64,000 bases of DNA from Ideonella sp. (GTDB taxonomy: Bacteria; Pseudomonadota; Gammaproteobacteria; Burkholderiales; Burkholderiaceae_C). Both the position numbers and the translations under genes were made by a program. Location of the stretch: assembly GCF_016702655.1 (NCBI RefSeq), contig NZ_JADJDO010000001.1, positions 496,001 to 560,000 of the forward strand. The letters run 5' to 3'. The notes beneath the pieces are model-generated. The model was not told the origin of the DNA and ran no database searches. It saw only the letters and a program-made list of their open reading frames with translations. Numbering within the stretch: the first letter of the stretch is position 1; the number at the start of each line of letters is the position of its first letter. This document shows, piece by piece, positions 9,744 through 17,899 of the stretch.

Positions 9744-10187
9744 ATGCTTAATCGTTACATGCCGTGGATCGACTACATGCTTACGATTACATTCGGCAAG
9801 GGCGACATGCGCACACTACCTAGCGCTGAGCAAGCACATAAACAACTACGTCACCTTGGATCGACACTGAATAGCTCAGTGTGGAGCAATAAGGGACGGT
9901 TCAACGACAAATGCTGCATTCTGTACGTGCCGATCATAGAAGGCAAACATACAAGTACGCGCATTCATGCTCACGTACTGCTTGGTAATGTCAGATCGCA
10001 AAGCCGAGTCCATGAGCACATGTGCAAGTACATACCGCAGTCTGAGTGGATCACAGCACGATACGATCTGCGCAGCGTCTACGATCCTGACGGCATTGCT
10101 TGGTATCTTGCAAAAGAAACAGATAAGATTAACGTAGATGCGATAGCATGGGAGCTTGCGTCTATACCAAAACCACTGCTTCCATGA
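9744..10187 (+). CDS. HUH-type Rep-like endonuclease, small
   Basis: A protein of 147 residues with the three landmarks of rolling-circle initiators in order: a hydrophobic strand YMLTITFGKG (residues 11-20), the metal-binding RIHAHVLLGNV with His75 and His77, and GIAWYLAKETDK with Tyr121 and Lys124, which fits the catalytic YxxK. It is shorter than most plasmid or phage Reps, and no helicase or primase domain follows. A tiny open frame (9689-9751) just upstream may be a lost N-terminal part. Downstream lie a terminator-like hairpin and an AT-rich stretch. The role in replication or excision is inferred from motifs only. Confidence 0.55.
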   Translation: MLNRYMPWIDYMLTITFGKGDMRTLPSAEQAHKQLRHLGSTLNSSVWSNKGRFNDKCCILYVPIIEGKHTSTRIHAHVLLGNVRSQSRVHEHMCKYIPQSEWITARYDLRSVYDPDGIAWYLAKETDKINVDAIAWELASIPKPLLP

Positions 10188-10761
10188 TAATTCTTGCTGC
10201 GTAAAGGCCGAACAGAATGTATGGGCCGCACTGAGAGGTCAAAAAAGGACCAGCCGCCAAGGTCAGTGCACAAGGTGAGATGAAAATTCGAGAAATTTCA
10301 TGAGCATCTATATGCTCATTGCGCTAGCTATTGTCTAAGAGTTCCACATTCAGTCAACATTCACGACAGATCGTTCAAGATATTAAGTATGTACATATTC
10401 GAGCAGACCATAGCTGCAAGTCAAATGATCAAGGACTTATAAATACATAGGTAGATATGGATGCAGGCACAAAGCATGGAAAACGCACAACTGATGAACG
10501 CGCGAGCTGACGCTATACACACAATGGCGCCGCTAGCGCGTTTTTTTTCGCCGTCAGCATGTACGGTAGCGGGGTAGAGGTTTGCGCGCTGCAGCGGATT
10601 GCCTGCGCTGCGCCAGCTGTTGCAGCTTCATCCCGAATACATCAAGAAATACACAAAAAATTAGGTAATGCGCTAAGTGCTTGAAATCATTAGCCTGCAG
10701 TGGCTGGTGCGCCCGGTTGTCCAGGTGCGACATCAGAAAATACAATTAGATACGTTCAAAA
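10188..10761. other. AT-rich noncoding stretch after the Rep-like gene
   Basis: No convincing gene was found. The stretch holds a 6-bp hairpin GAGCAT-CTAT-ATGCTC (10302-10317), an AT-rich core around 10370-10460, and the terminator described separately. Its position beside a HUH Rep-like gene makes it a candidate replication-origin or regulatory region, but no nicking site can be identified by eye. Confidence 0.4.
10497..10548 (+). terminator. Rho-independent terminator with T8 tract
   Basis: AACGCGCGAGC (10497-10507) pairs with GCTAGCGCGTT (10532-10542), 10 of 11 positions, with a 24-base loop. The run of eight T at 10541-10548 follows directly. The orientation fits the end of the plus-strand Rep transcript. 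Confidence 0.5.
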
Positions 10762-10773
10762 GTGAGGTTTGAG

Positions 10774-11340
10774 ATGAAGCAAGCAAAGACACTGACGCCG
10801 CAAGAACTGCGGCAAGCGCTGGGACAGACAGCACTATCGCGGCATGCTGCGCGCGACAAGGCCATGCTGCTGTTGACGCATCTTGCGGGGATGCGGGTAG
10901 GGGAAGTGGCTGCGCTGCACGTGGGCGACGTGTTGGACGCCGACGGCAACGTCAAGGGCGAACTGCGCTTGGGTGCGCACCAAACCAAGGGCAATGTCGG
11001 CCGCGTCGTGTTCATCAACGACCGCTTGCAGAAGGAGCTTGCTGTCTACGCTCGTACGCTGCGATCCAGAGATGCAACGTCGCCGTTCTTCATGACGCAA
11101 AAGCGTACCAGGTTCAGTGCGAACACCCTGACCCAACACTTCGTCGCTCTGTATAGGAAAGCCGGCCTCGAAGGGGCCACATCCCATTCTGGTCGTCGTA
11201 CTTTTATTACGAACTTGGCCGCGCAAGGGGTTTCAGTACGGGTACTGGCTGCCCTTGCCGGTCATCGCTCCATTCAAACGACGCAGCGGTATATCGACGT
11301 TAACGACAACATGCTGCGTCGTGCCGTAGAGCTGGTCTAG
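10774..11340 (+). CDS. XerC/D-like tyrosine recombinase, catalytic domain only
   Basis: About 188 residues, from ATG 10774 (a GTG four codons earlier is possible). All catalytic residues of the tyrosine recombinase family are present (numbered from the GTG): Arg45 in GMRVGEVA, Lys76 in HQTKGNV, His142 and Arg145 in SHSGRRTF, His168 in AGHRSIQ and Tyr177 in TTQRYID. The N-terminal core-binding domain is almost absent; the protein begins directly at the catalytic domain (LTPQELRQAL), so it is shorter than XerC/D (about 300). It is distinct from the frameshifted integrase at the right end. It may resolve dimers or invert DNA. Its stop overlaps that of the convergent gene at CTAG. Confidence 0.75.
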   Translation: MKQAKTLTPQELRQALGQTALSRHAARDKAMLLLTHLAGMRVGEVAALHVGDVLDADGNVKGELRLGAHQTKGNVGRVVFINDRLQKELAVYARTLRSRDATSPFFMTQKRTRFSANTLTQHFVALYRKAGLEGATSHSGRRTFITNLAAQGVSVRVLAALAGHRSIQTTQRYIDVNDNMLRRAVELV

Positions 11341-11684
11341 CAAGTCGTTCTTGCATCCTCTGCACAGAATCCCACTTCATCGCCTTCCTCGACTATGCAG
11401 TGCTCAATTACTGGAGACTCAGCCAGTGTGAAGTGAGCTTCCTGCGAAAGCTGATCCAATAAATGTCGTACATCTTTATGTCGAGCAGCAATATCCACGT
11501 AAGTCGCAAATACACCCTTGCCGTCAAGGTAGTCGATCAAATCGCGTGCTGTTGGGTTGACATTGAACTCAGTAGCACCCATTCGATCTAGAAGTATCTG
11601 CAGCTCACATTCAGCTAGCGACACCTCGCGGATACGCTGCAGCACTTGGGGCTGTCGCGTCCTATATCGTAGTTTCAGTTTCAT
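11337..11684 (-). CDS. Hypothetical protein of 115 residues
   Basis: It starts MKLKLRYRTRQPQVLQRI; the ATG is preceded by GGAG at a good distance, so I prefer it to a longer reading from 11810. The protein has a basic N terminus, then SLAECELQILLDRMG, NPTARDLIDYLDGKGV and DIAARHKDVRHLLDQL, a mostly helical, acidic pattern. No domain is recognised. It lies convergent to the small recombinase with overlapping stop codons and downstream of two other minus-strand genes of unknown function. Confidence 0.45.
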   Translation of the reverse strand: MKLKLRYRTRQPQVLQRIREVSLAECELQILLDRMGATEFNVNPTARDLIDYLDGKGVFATYVDIAARHKDVRHLLDQLSQEAHFTLAESPVIEHCIVEEGDEVGFCAEDARTTC

Positions 11685-11748
11685 TGAAGAACTCCAGTTG
11701 TCCAGTTGACGTGCAGCAGGCCATCGGCCTGCTGCACATATTGAACGC

Positions 11749-12182
11749 CTAGTGCTTGTCGCTATTGCGTGCTGCAATATTGGCGTCCATGATGGGACGA
11801 ATGTACGCATCGAATTGGCCTGCTAGCGCGTCCTCCGCGAACGCACGGCAGCCCGCTCAACGCATCTGCATCCAAACCTTGCATGTATGTGCAGCCGTCG
11901 AAGATGCCATCGAGCCACCGATTACCGTACTTCATACCCACCGTACACACCAGGTCCTTGCTCCTTGTAAACAAGGTCCGGCCGCTCACAACTACTGGGG
12001 TCACGCAGGTAGGCAAGGTTTGCTAGCAGCTTATCTGCAACGCTTTTTCGTGCGTCGTCGATAGTGTGACGCTTGCTGCGTACGACCTGCACTTGCTTTA
12101 CTGCTTTGGCCATCGGTGCTAGCTTCGCATAGCGCGCCATGTAACCCGCACCGAAGACACCATTGTGATTTTGAGTAGACAT
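11749..12182 (-). pseudogene. Hypothetical protein, frameshifted
   Basis: It starts MSTQNHNGVFGAGYMARY at 12182 with good spacing from an A/G-rich leader. The first 86 codons (ARKSVADKLLANLAYL, VYKEQGPGVYGGYEV) are followed, after frame changes near 11925 and 11830, by NRWLDGIFDGCTYMQGLDA and then AEDALAGQFDAYIRPIMD to a stop at 11749. The composite is about 143 residues. Nothing in it matches a family I know. The clean sense of the joined frames suggests a real gene with small indels. Confidence 0.4.
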
Positions 12183-12250
12183 TTTTCAGTTCCTTTCAGT
12201 TAATCGACTGCTTGATTGCCGTCGATGAAATGAACTGTAGCTTTCCGTTC

Positions 12251-13060
12251 TCAATCAGTCATGGAACAGCGGCACCTCTGGTTTTGTTCCCGACTACTGA
12301 ATATCGAGCACGTTCGACTCAAACGGCCTGTCGTCCGGGAAGCTGGCCTGATGGTGCTGGACGCGAACGCCCTGAAGTCGCGCCTGCACTTGTTCAACAT
12401 GGCCTGAAGCTGTCCAGGCGCTGCCTGACAGGCGGCCGGTGCTCTCGAGTTCGGCCCTGGCCTTTGGGTCGAGCGTCCAACCCATGTTGTCGATCTCGTG
12501 ACGGACGAACGCGGCCACAGCGTCAACGTGGCGCAGTTCCTCGAACGTCTCGAGGTCGTACCGATAGCTGCGTTCGACGGAGCGCATGCTTGCCGTACCT
12601 GCTGCAAGCCGTGCGCGACCTTGCCACCCGCCTCCCGCAGCGTGTACTTCGGAGGTGGGGCCGGCTGCACATTGCCGGACGTTCGATGCCGTTCCAACAA
12701 GTTGGCCACCAACGAAGCCGCTACGTTCACGTCTCCCAGGAGCGGCACGTCTAGCAGCAAGTACCCGGGCTGTGCCCGTACCTTGAGGTCTGACACGACT
12801 CGCGGCGCTGCCATGAACAGGTGCCGCCGAGGCTCGAACCATTCGCGCCATAGCTCGCTCTGCATACCTGCCTCGGGCCAGGCGTCGAGCGTGCCGAAGT
12901 CTTCGTAGATGTCGGCGACTTTGTCGAACTTCGCCTCAAGCTCTGTGCACATGGCAGCCTCAGCCATGTCCCGCGCCGAGCAGTACAAGGAGTAGTCAAT
13001 GTTCTGCGTCAGGCACTGGTACCAGAGACTGACCCACTTTCGGTCATGGCGCCCTCCCAT
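12251..13060 (-). pseudogene. Hypothetical element protein next to the integrase, frameshifted
   Basis: The start overlaps the 3' end of the integrase gene by about 50 bases. It reads KWVSLWYQCLTQNIDYSLYC, MCTELEAKFDKVADIYEDFG and WREWFEPRRHLFM, then a hydrophobic strand GYLLLDVPLLGD and a helix ending GKVAHGLQQV. Near 12600 the frame changes and continues as YRYDLETFEELRHVDAVAAF, HEIDNMGWTLDPKAR. The total is about 250 residues, soluble and helical, family unknown. Overlap with the integrase suggests co-transcription, and a role in control of integration is conceivable but unproven. The exact C terminus is uncertain. Confidence 0.4.
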
Positions 13061-14344
13061 CCGCCGCTGCATGCCACGCTCAGCGGTACCTCGTCAAGCT
13101 CGTCGGTCATGTCAGGCGTTGGGACACGGTCGTAGAACCGTTGGATCATTTCCGGGCTTGTACCTGCTGTTCGTGCCAGCCGGTATATATCTACTCCATG
13201 CTTGATGCGATGGGAAATGTAGAAGTGACGCAGCGAGTAGATCGCCAGCTTCTTGCCCATCGAATCCTTTTCAACACCGGCGGCCTTGATCAAGTTGTTG
13301 AAACCCTCACGGAAATCCTTGATAACGACCCCGTCGGTGTCGCACCAGACGTAGTCGTCATCTGCTGCGTAGTCGTTTCTTGCCCGCGCCGTCGTTCTTT
13401 GTAGGGCGCTGATAGCCATCGCCGCAATGTCAAGCCCAACCGCGACTCGCTTCTTCTTGACCTTGCTGTGTGTCGCTTCGACTGTCACATGCAAGGCCTC
13501 TTGCTCGTCGGCCCCCTGGTGTACTTGATGTCGCGCCAGCGTAGATTGCGCGCTTCACCTGGCGCAGTCCCGTGCCAGCTACGAAGAACACAAACGCGCG
13601 CAACATTTCCCGGTACCGGGTAAGCCGGGCGTCGTGTCCATGCTGCCGACGCCATGAGTCCACGACTTGCGCCGAGCAAACTGCGCGAGCTTGTCGAGCT
13701 GTTCTTCAGTAAACGCTGAGCGTGCCTGCTTCTTGTCCACGGTGAACTTGAAGGTCAGGGCGTTGCCGCTGTACCGGCCGCGGTCGCTTGCCCACCCGAG
13801 AAACTGCTTGAAGGCCCCAAGCTCCCACTCAATCGTGCGCTGTGACGGACGCTCCTTGGCGTTGCCGTGCACCTTGTCACCCGCTGCTGCCTTGGCCGTC
13901 CAGTACCCGTGACGCCATGCCTCGTACTCTTCGAGGTCTTGCGCCGTCACGTCTTGGATGTTCTTCCGGCCGATGTACTCCTTGAAGTACCGGACGATGG
14001 ACTTGCGGAAGCTTCGCAGCATGTGCTCCGAGCGCCGCCGCAGACCCTTCTTCTTCACGCCATCTTCGTACGCCTCGATAAAGGCGTCGATCTCCACACT
14101 GACGCTGCCACCTTGATGACCCTTGGGTTGCATTCCTCTCTGCCGCCCTGATTTCTATGTATCGTTGCCGAGCGCGGTCGAGTGCAATGCTCTCGTCTGT
14201 GGTGTCGAGGTTTCGGTCACGTAGCTGACCATCGGCCACACGCTTGTTCGTGATCCTGTATCGGGCGTAGTAAACGTCGCCCTTGACCAAGGGCCTCGTA
14301 TAGACGCTTACGTTACCGTCCGCAATGCGCTGTATTGCTGACAA
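13009..14344 (-). pseudogene. Tyrosine-type integrase of the element, frameshifted
   Basis: The reading starts MSAIQRIADGNVSVYTRP (14344). The N-terminal arm-binding part (GDVYYARYRITNKRVADGQL) precedes the core-binding domain (FRKSIVRYFKEYIGRKNIQD, TIEWELGAFKQFLGWASDRG) and the catalytic domain: GTGLRQGEARNLRWRD with the first Arg, KLAIYSLRHFYISHRI as box II, then GTSPEMIQRFYDRV with the nucleophile Tyr. At least four frame changes (near 14080, 13660, 13560 and 13495) interrupt it. Its place beside attR is typical of integrases acting on their own ends. If the breaks are real, the element can no longer excise by this enzyme. Confidence 0.75.
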
Positions 14345-14425
14345 GGGCTGTTGACAAATTGTTTACACGCAGAAATTATTGCGCTAACTACTTGATTTAA
14401 AAAGCAATAATTTAACGCTTTGGCA

Positions 14426-14438
14426 GTCCAGAACTGCC
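14426..14438. repeat. attR: right 13-bp direct repeat
   Basis: TCCAGAACTGCCA, identical to 6617-6629. To its right the minus strand continues into the native oplAH start. To its left is element DNA leading to the integrase. Confidence 0.85.
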
Positions 14439-14465
14439 ACTGGGTGCCGGTAGGGCTGGAGGGCA
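14427..14465 (-). pseudogene. oplAH: Displaced native 5' end of oplAH
   Basis: Starting at ATG 14465 the minus strand reads MPSSPTGTQWQFW in frame and then passes into element sequence. WQFW is exactly where the gene body at 6.6 kb resumes with IDRGGTFT. The two halves together give a normal 5-oxoprolinase N terminus, which shows that the 7.8-kb element was inserted into codons 10-13 of this gene. Confidence 0.85.
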
Positions 14466-14720
14466 TCGCAGACTCTTCTCGTTGACGGATTTGTTCGAAG
14501 TGGCCCCGCGCTTAGTGCGGCGGCGAGAGCCGATTGTGTCCGGCGACGCGGCGTCCGACGCCGGGATTTCCACCTGCTCAAAACGAGGCGGGCGCGCCCG
14601 AAAGTCCGTCGCTTCCTGGCAATCTGCAGAGCCGCAGGCGTCGCGGCCGGGGACTTTGCTGCGGAACGGTTCGAGTCTCGGCGCTTGCGGTGCTGGTACG
14701 GGAATCTGTATCGTGCCCCT

Positions 14721-14966
14721 ATGAAGACCACCTTGAACCGAGACGATCGACTTCTCGCCGATGCCAAGGCGCTCGCGGCCCAGCAGCGCACGAGCCTGAC
14801 GCGCTTGATCGAGGAAGGTCTGCAACTGCGACTTCGCGCCAAGGCAGATGCCGCGGAGCACCGTCGGGTCCGCCTGCCTGCATTCAACGGTCGCGGAGGT
14901 CTGGTAGCGGGCGTGAACCCGCTCAGCAACAAGGCAATGCTCGAGGCCCTGGGCGATGACGCCTGA
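14721..14966 (+). CDS. VapB-like antitoxin
   Basis: An 81-residue protein, MKTTLNRDDRLLADAKALAA. The N terminus is a short strand followed by two helices (LLADAKALAAQQ, TSLTRLIEEGLQLRL), the ribbon-helix-helix layout of type II antitoxins that bind their own promoter. The C-terminal tail (LPAFNGRGGLVAGVNPL) would wrap the toxin. It overlaps the PIN-domain gene by 11 bases, the usual antitoxin-first order with translational coupling. A shift in base composition relative to the element indicates that it belongs to the host side of the right junction. Confidence 0.75.
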   Translation: MKTTLNRDDRLLADAKALAAQQRTSLTRLIEEGLQLRLRAKADAAEHRRVRLPAFNGRGGLVAGVNPLSNKAMLEALGDDA

Positions 14967-15400
14967 TGTCAACTTGCTGGTCGCCGCCTCCCGGACCGAT
15001 CATCCCCATCATGCCGCAGCGCGCAATGGGCTCGAAGACGCGATCAGCGCATCCGAGGCCGGCGCGGTCTTCACGCTGGTGCCGATGGTGCTGGCCAACT
15101 TTCTACTCCTGGACACGAACCCGAAGATCTTCCTGCAAGCAACCCCGATCGAAGATGCCGTAGAGCTCGTCGACGCGCTGGTGGCGTCGCATGGTATGCA
15201 TGTTGCGCCCCTGAGCCCGGAGTGGCCGGAAGCTGCGCCTGCTCTGCCTCCTCATGAAACTGGCCGGCAACGAAGTGCCCGATGCCTGGCTGTCCGCAGC
15301 CGTGGCGCAAATGGGGAGAGCACCTCGTCAGCTTCGATCGAGACTTCCGGAAATTGTTCCCGCGCGGCCAGTTCACGCTGTTTCGCACCCGCATAGCGGC
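14956..15400 (+). pseudogene. VapC-like PIN-domain toxin, frameshifted
   Basis: PIN-domain RNases cut tRNA or rRNA using a cluster of acidic residues. The first Asp is in TPDVNLLVAASR. The middle part reads VLANFLLLDTNP. After frame changes near 15227 and 15305 the sequence resumes as KLAGNEVPDAWLSAAVAQM and HLVSFDRDFRKLF, which hold the remaining acidic residues (D in PDAW, D in FDRDF). A product of about 145 residues is normal for VapC. As written the toxin is broken while the antitoxin is intact. The exact end is uncertain because no stop follows closely in the corrected frame. Confidence 0.65.
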
Positions 15401-15662
15401 TGGAAGTCACGGTGGCCGGGACGGAAGTCCGCTGGTGGTGCCGCGGCGCGAACCGCGGGTCCGGCCTGCAGCAGCCTTCGCCGACAGTGCCGATTTGCGC
15501 GGCTCTGTGAGGCAAGTCGCCGATGCGCAGTCCGGAGTTGAGCCTGCATGGCGGTGACGGTGCAAGAGCCAGGGCAGCCCTTGGCTCGAGGTCGAACGCG
15601 CTGGCGGCGCGGGCGGCGATGGATCACCTCGCTCACCTTGGGCTGCCTCCAGGCGCCGGTCT

Positions 15663-16303
15663 TCAGAGGAGCGACGGTGACCTGCCACGCAGTTGCGGGT
15701 ACGTCCGGTACGCAAGTTCGAGATCCCGCTTCGGCTTCATTGCGGATCGAGGCGCGCCCGTCGTCCATCAAGTGCATGCCGAGCAGGCTCCCTCTCCCAC
15801 GTCAGTTCACCGTAAATGTTACCCAGGTAGGTCACGCTCTCCGCCGTCACTTCCCCGGCGGGCTGCGCCGGCGGAGGCACAGGCGGGCGAACGGTGCGCG
15901 GGAAGTCGAGTGACAAGCCGACCAACTCCCACGTGAAGAGCTCGTAGCGACCCGGCGGTACTTCGCGCACAAAGAGCTTGCCAAAGGGGATCCTCGAACG
16001 CCGATGTGTTTCCCGTGCACCGGCTGCCTTTGATTCCACCAGCAACTTGCCGCCTTCCAGCGCTGGACCGCGAAACTCGACGTTCAACTTCACATTCGCG
16101 GCCGCACCGAAGCTGCTGGTCTTCATGCCAAGTAGCGAACGGCGGTCCCGCATCATGCGAGACGCGTGAAGATGATCAGCGCAATTCTCCTTTGCGGATG
16201 GCCTCCACCACCTCAGGGGTGACGTCCCCGCCGCCGCGCCGCCTGTGCTGCACGCGATGACGGCGAGGCCCGGCAAGAGCATGAAGCGTGCGAGCAGTTT
16301 GAC
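15663..16303 (-). pseudogene. Putative lipoprotein, frameshifted
   Basis: It starts MVKLLARFMLLPGLAVIAC, a lipoprotein signal with lipobox VIAC. The middle part reads NVKLNVEFRGPALEGGKLL, then GKLFVREVPPGRYELFTWEL, and SVTYLGNIYGELTWE, a beta-sandwich pattern seen in surface lipoproteins that contain a carboxypeptidase-regulatory-like fold. Frame changes near 16200, 15765 and 15725 are needed; after the last, the frame ends with DLELAYRTYPQLRGRS and a stop at 15663. The function is unknown. It lies alone between the two toxin-antitoxin loci. Confidence 0.45.
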
Positions 16304-17114
16304 CATGGTCCCCAGCAAGCCCTTCTTGCGCCACCCGCCTTCGGGTTCGGACAGACGTGATCTTCGGCAGATGACCCGCTGTGGCATTGAGCGATGTCAA
16401 CGTCGTGTACCGCGGCGCCGGCTTTGTAGGGGGCAAGTTCGCGTCGTGTGCCTGCGGCTGCTCCTGGGTTCAGCCGCATGGTCAGCGCCGCGCCTCCCGC
16501 TGCCCAGACCGGCCTGCTTCGGATGACCACTTGCGGCACGTGAGGCGTTGGGGTGCACAGAGCTTGAAGCGCTCCCTCGCAAGAGGGAAGCGGGATCAAG
16601 ACCCCGGCCTGCAGTGCCCTCAAGTGTCTAGATGTCGGAGCGCCGACCGCCGCACTGCTCGGCATCGTCAGCTCCAGTGCCGTTCATTGGGCGCGTCCAA
16701 GGCCTCGAGTTCAGGGGGCTATCCTGATACTTTGCGTGGATGCGAGCGGTCGCAGAGTTGGCTCCGAGATCGGAGCAGCGGATGACTCTGAGGTCGGCAG
16801 TGCCAGTTAACGACCCGTCAGAGCTGTCGCTGAACCATCGGCACGATCAACGAGTCCCGGGTCACCGGGATGACGGCCCCGTCGAGCCGCTTTCAAAGTA
16901 CAGCAGTCGCACGCCGTATCGACATGCGAACGGCCGGTTCCGATGACTGCGCCTTTTTCAATCTCCAGAGGCGAGTGACTCCACTCTGTCTCCTGCTGTC
17001 GTCCGACCTGCCACCACGAACGACAACAAGGCGGCGTCAACTGCCCCCGGGTCTTGCACCGCTGATCGTGAGTCTGTGACGGCGTCGGGACTCGTGTTCC
17101 CGGCGCGGCGACGC
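16304..17114. other. About 810 bases without a recognisable gene
   Basis: Several open frames exist but none has a sensible composition, start signal or family pattern. There is no repeat or RNA gene that I can see. It may be decayed accessory DNA between the lipoprotein remnant and the TumE-TumA locus. Confidence 0.4.
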
Positions 17115-17458
17115 CTACGCCGCGGTCTTCAGCATGAAGTCGACATGCACCGCGTTGTAGGGGAACTCGATTCGACCCTCATCGTCTTTGCGCAACACGC
17201 CGGCCGCAGCAGCATGTGCACATCCGATGCACGGCGCGCACGTCGCGGCCGACGCGTGGCGCGGCCTCGCGCAACGTCACGGGTCCGGCACCGGTCAATG
17301 TCTGCACGAGTGCCATTCGGTTGGGCGCGAGCACCTTCCACAGCAGGTCGAGCGACTCCGAACGAGATCCGCTCCTGCTGCCGCTTGCCCGCGAACGCAG
17401 CCTTCACGCGCTGTTTGAAGGACTCGGTCGAATCGACCGTGATCGTCACAGCACCCAT
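17115..17458 (-). pseudogene. TumA-like antitoxin (winged helix), frameshifted
   Basis: It starts MGAVTITVDSTESFKQRV one base after the stop of the toxin gene. Frame-corrected landmarks are LLWKVLAPNRMALVQTLTGA, GPVTLREAA, VGRDVRAVH and finally EGRIEFPYNAVHVDFML before the stop. This matches the TumA/HVO_A0114-type winged-helix antitoxins paired with TumE: the central part is the DNA-binding helix-turn-helix (TLREAAxxVGRDVRAVH) and the C terminus the conserved FPYxAVHVDF motif. Frame changes are needed near 17370 and 17220. The order toxin-then-antitoxin is normal for this family. Confidence 0.7.
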
Positions 17459-17459
17459 C

Positions 17460-17742
17460 TCAATCTCCCTTCCATGTTGCAACGTCTGACAAGAAGTCGT
17501 CGAGCAGCCGATCGACCGAAACGAACCTGTAGGGCATCTCCCCGGTGCCCACGTGTCTGTGGTCGCCCTTGCCGGCCTCGTTGTCGTAGCGCAGCACGCA
17601 CTCGCTGCAGACGACGTACGCAAGCCGGTACTTCAGGTTATGGGTCGAGCCGCTCAGCGGTTCGGCCAAAGCTCCAGACGACCACTTCGATGAAGCCGTC
17701 CGCCAGCACGCGGCGCTCGCGCATCAGGAGTTCGGCCTTCAT
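17460..17742 (-). pseudogene. TumE-like toxin (DUF6516), one frameshift
   Basis: It starts MKAELLMRERRVLADGFIEV at 17742. After VVVW the frame breaks near 17675 and resumes as LAEPLSGSTHNLKYRLAYVV, then CVLRYDNEAGKGDHRHVG and YRFVSVDRLLDDFL. These last blocks (HxLKYRLAYV, LRYDNxxGKGDHRH) are the signature of the TumE/DUF6516 toxin family. Its size of about 93 residues agrees with the family. It is first in a two-gene operon with the TumA-like antitoxin and has a promoter embedded in two operator-like repeats. One base restores the full protein, so the gene may be functional in the organism. Confidence 0.75.
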
Positions 17743-17743
17743 T

Positions 17744-17791
17744 GTTGTTAATGCTAGCAACACAGGCCACCTGTTGTCAATGGCAGCAACA
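17744..17791 (-). promoter_or_regulatory. Promoter with paired 19-bp operators upstream of tumE-like gene
   Basis: Two copies of a dyad-like 19-mer, GTTGTTAATGCTAGCAACA (17744-17762) and GTTGTCAATGGCAGCAACA (17773-17791), agree at 16 of 19 positions and are 29 bases apart start to start. On the minus strand a -35 TTGACA (17780-17775) and a -10 TAGCAT (17756-17751) are 18 bases apart and lie inside the two repeats. Transcription would start within a few bases of the ATG. This suits autorepression by the winged-helix antitoxin. Confidence 0.6.
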
Positions 17792-17899
17792 GCCCAGCGT
17801 TCTTCCAGGGTCACCCGCGTCGGGGCAGGCGCAGTTCAACGGCTGACCGAGCATCAGTCGCCTCCACTTCGCAATTTCACAGGCACCTCATTCGGCCCC

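Noticed and set aside
10302..10317. Hairpin GAGCAT-CTAT-ATGCTC as a rolling-circle origin
   Set aside because: The stem is only 6 bp and no nick-site consensus is known for this Rep-like protein; kept only as a remark in the noncoding entry.
14384..14932. Minus-strand frame of 182 codons overlapping attR
   Set aside because: Ser/Arg-rich product, opposite to the clear VapB-like gene and crossing the element junction; treated as noise.
15558..17114. Transposase remnant between the toxin-antitoxin loci
   Set aside because: Several broken frames are present, but none contains a DDE, HUH or serine recombinase motif, so there is no support for an insertion sequence.
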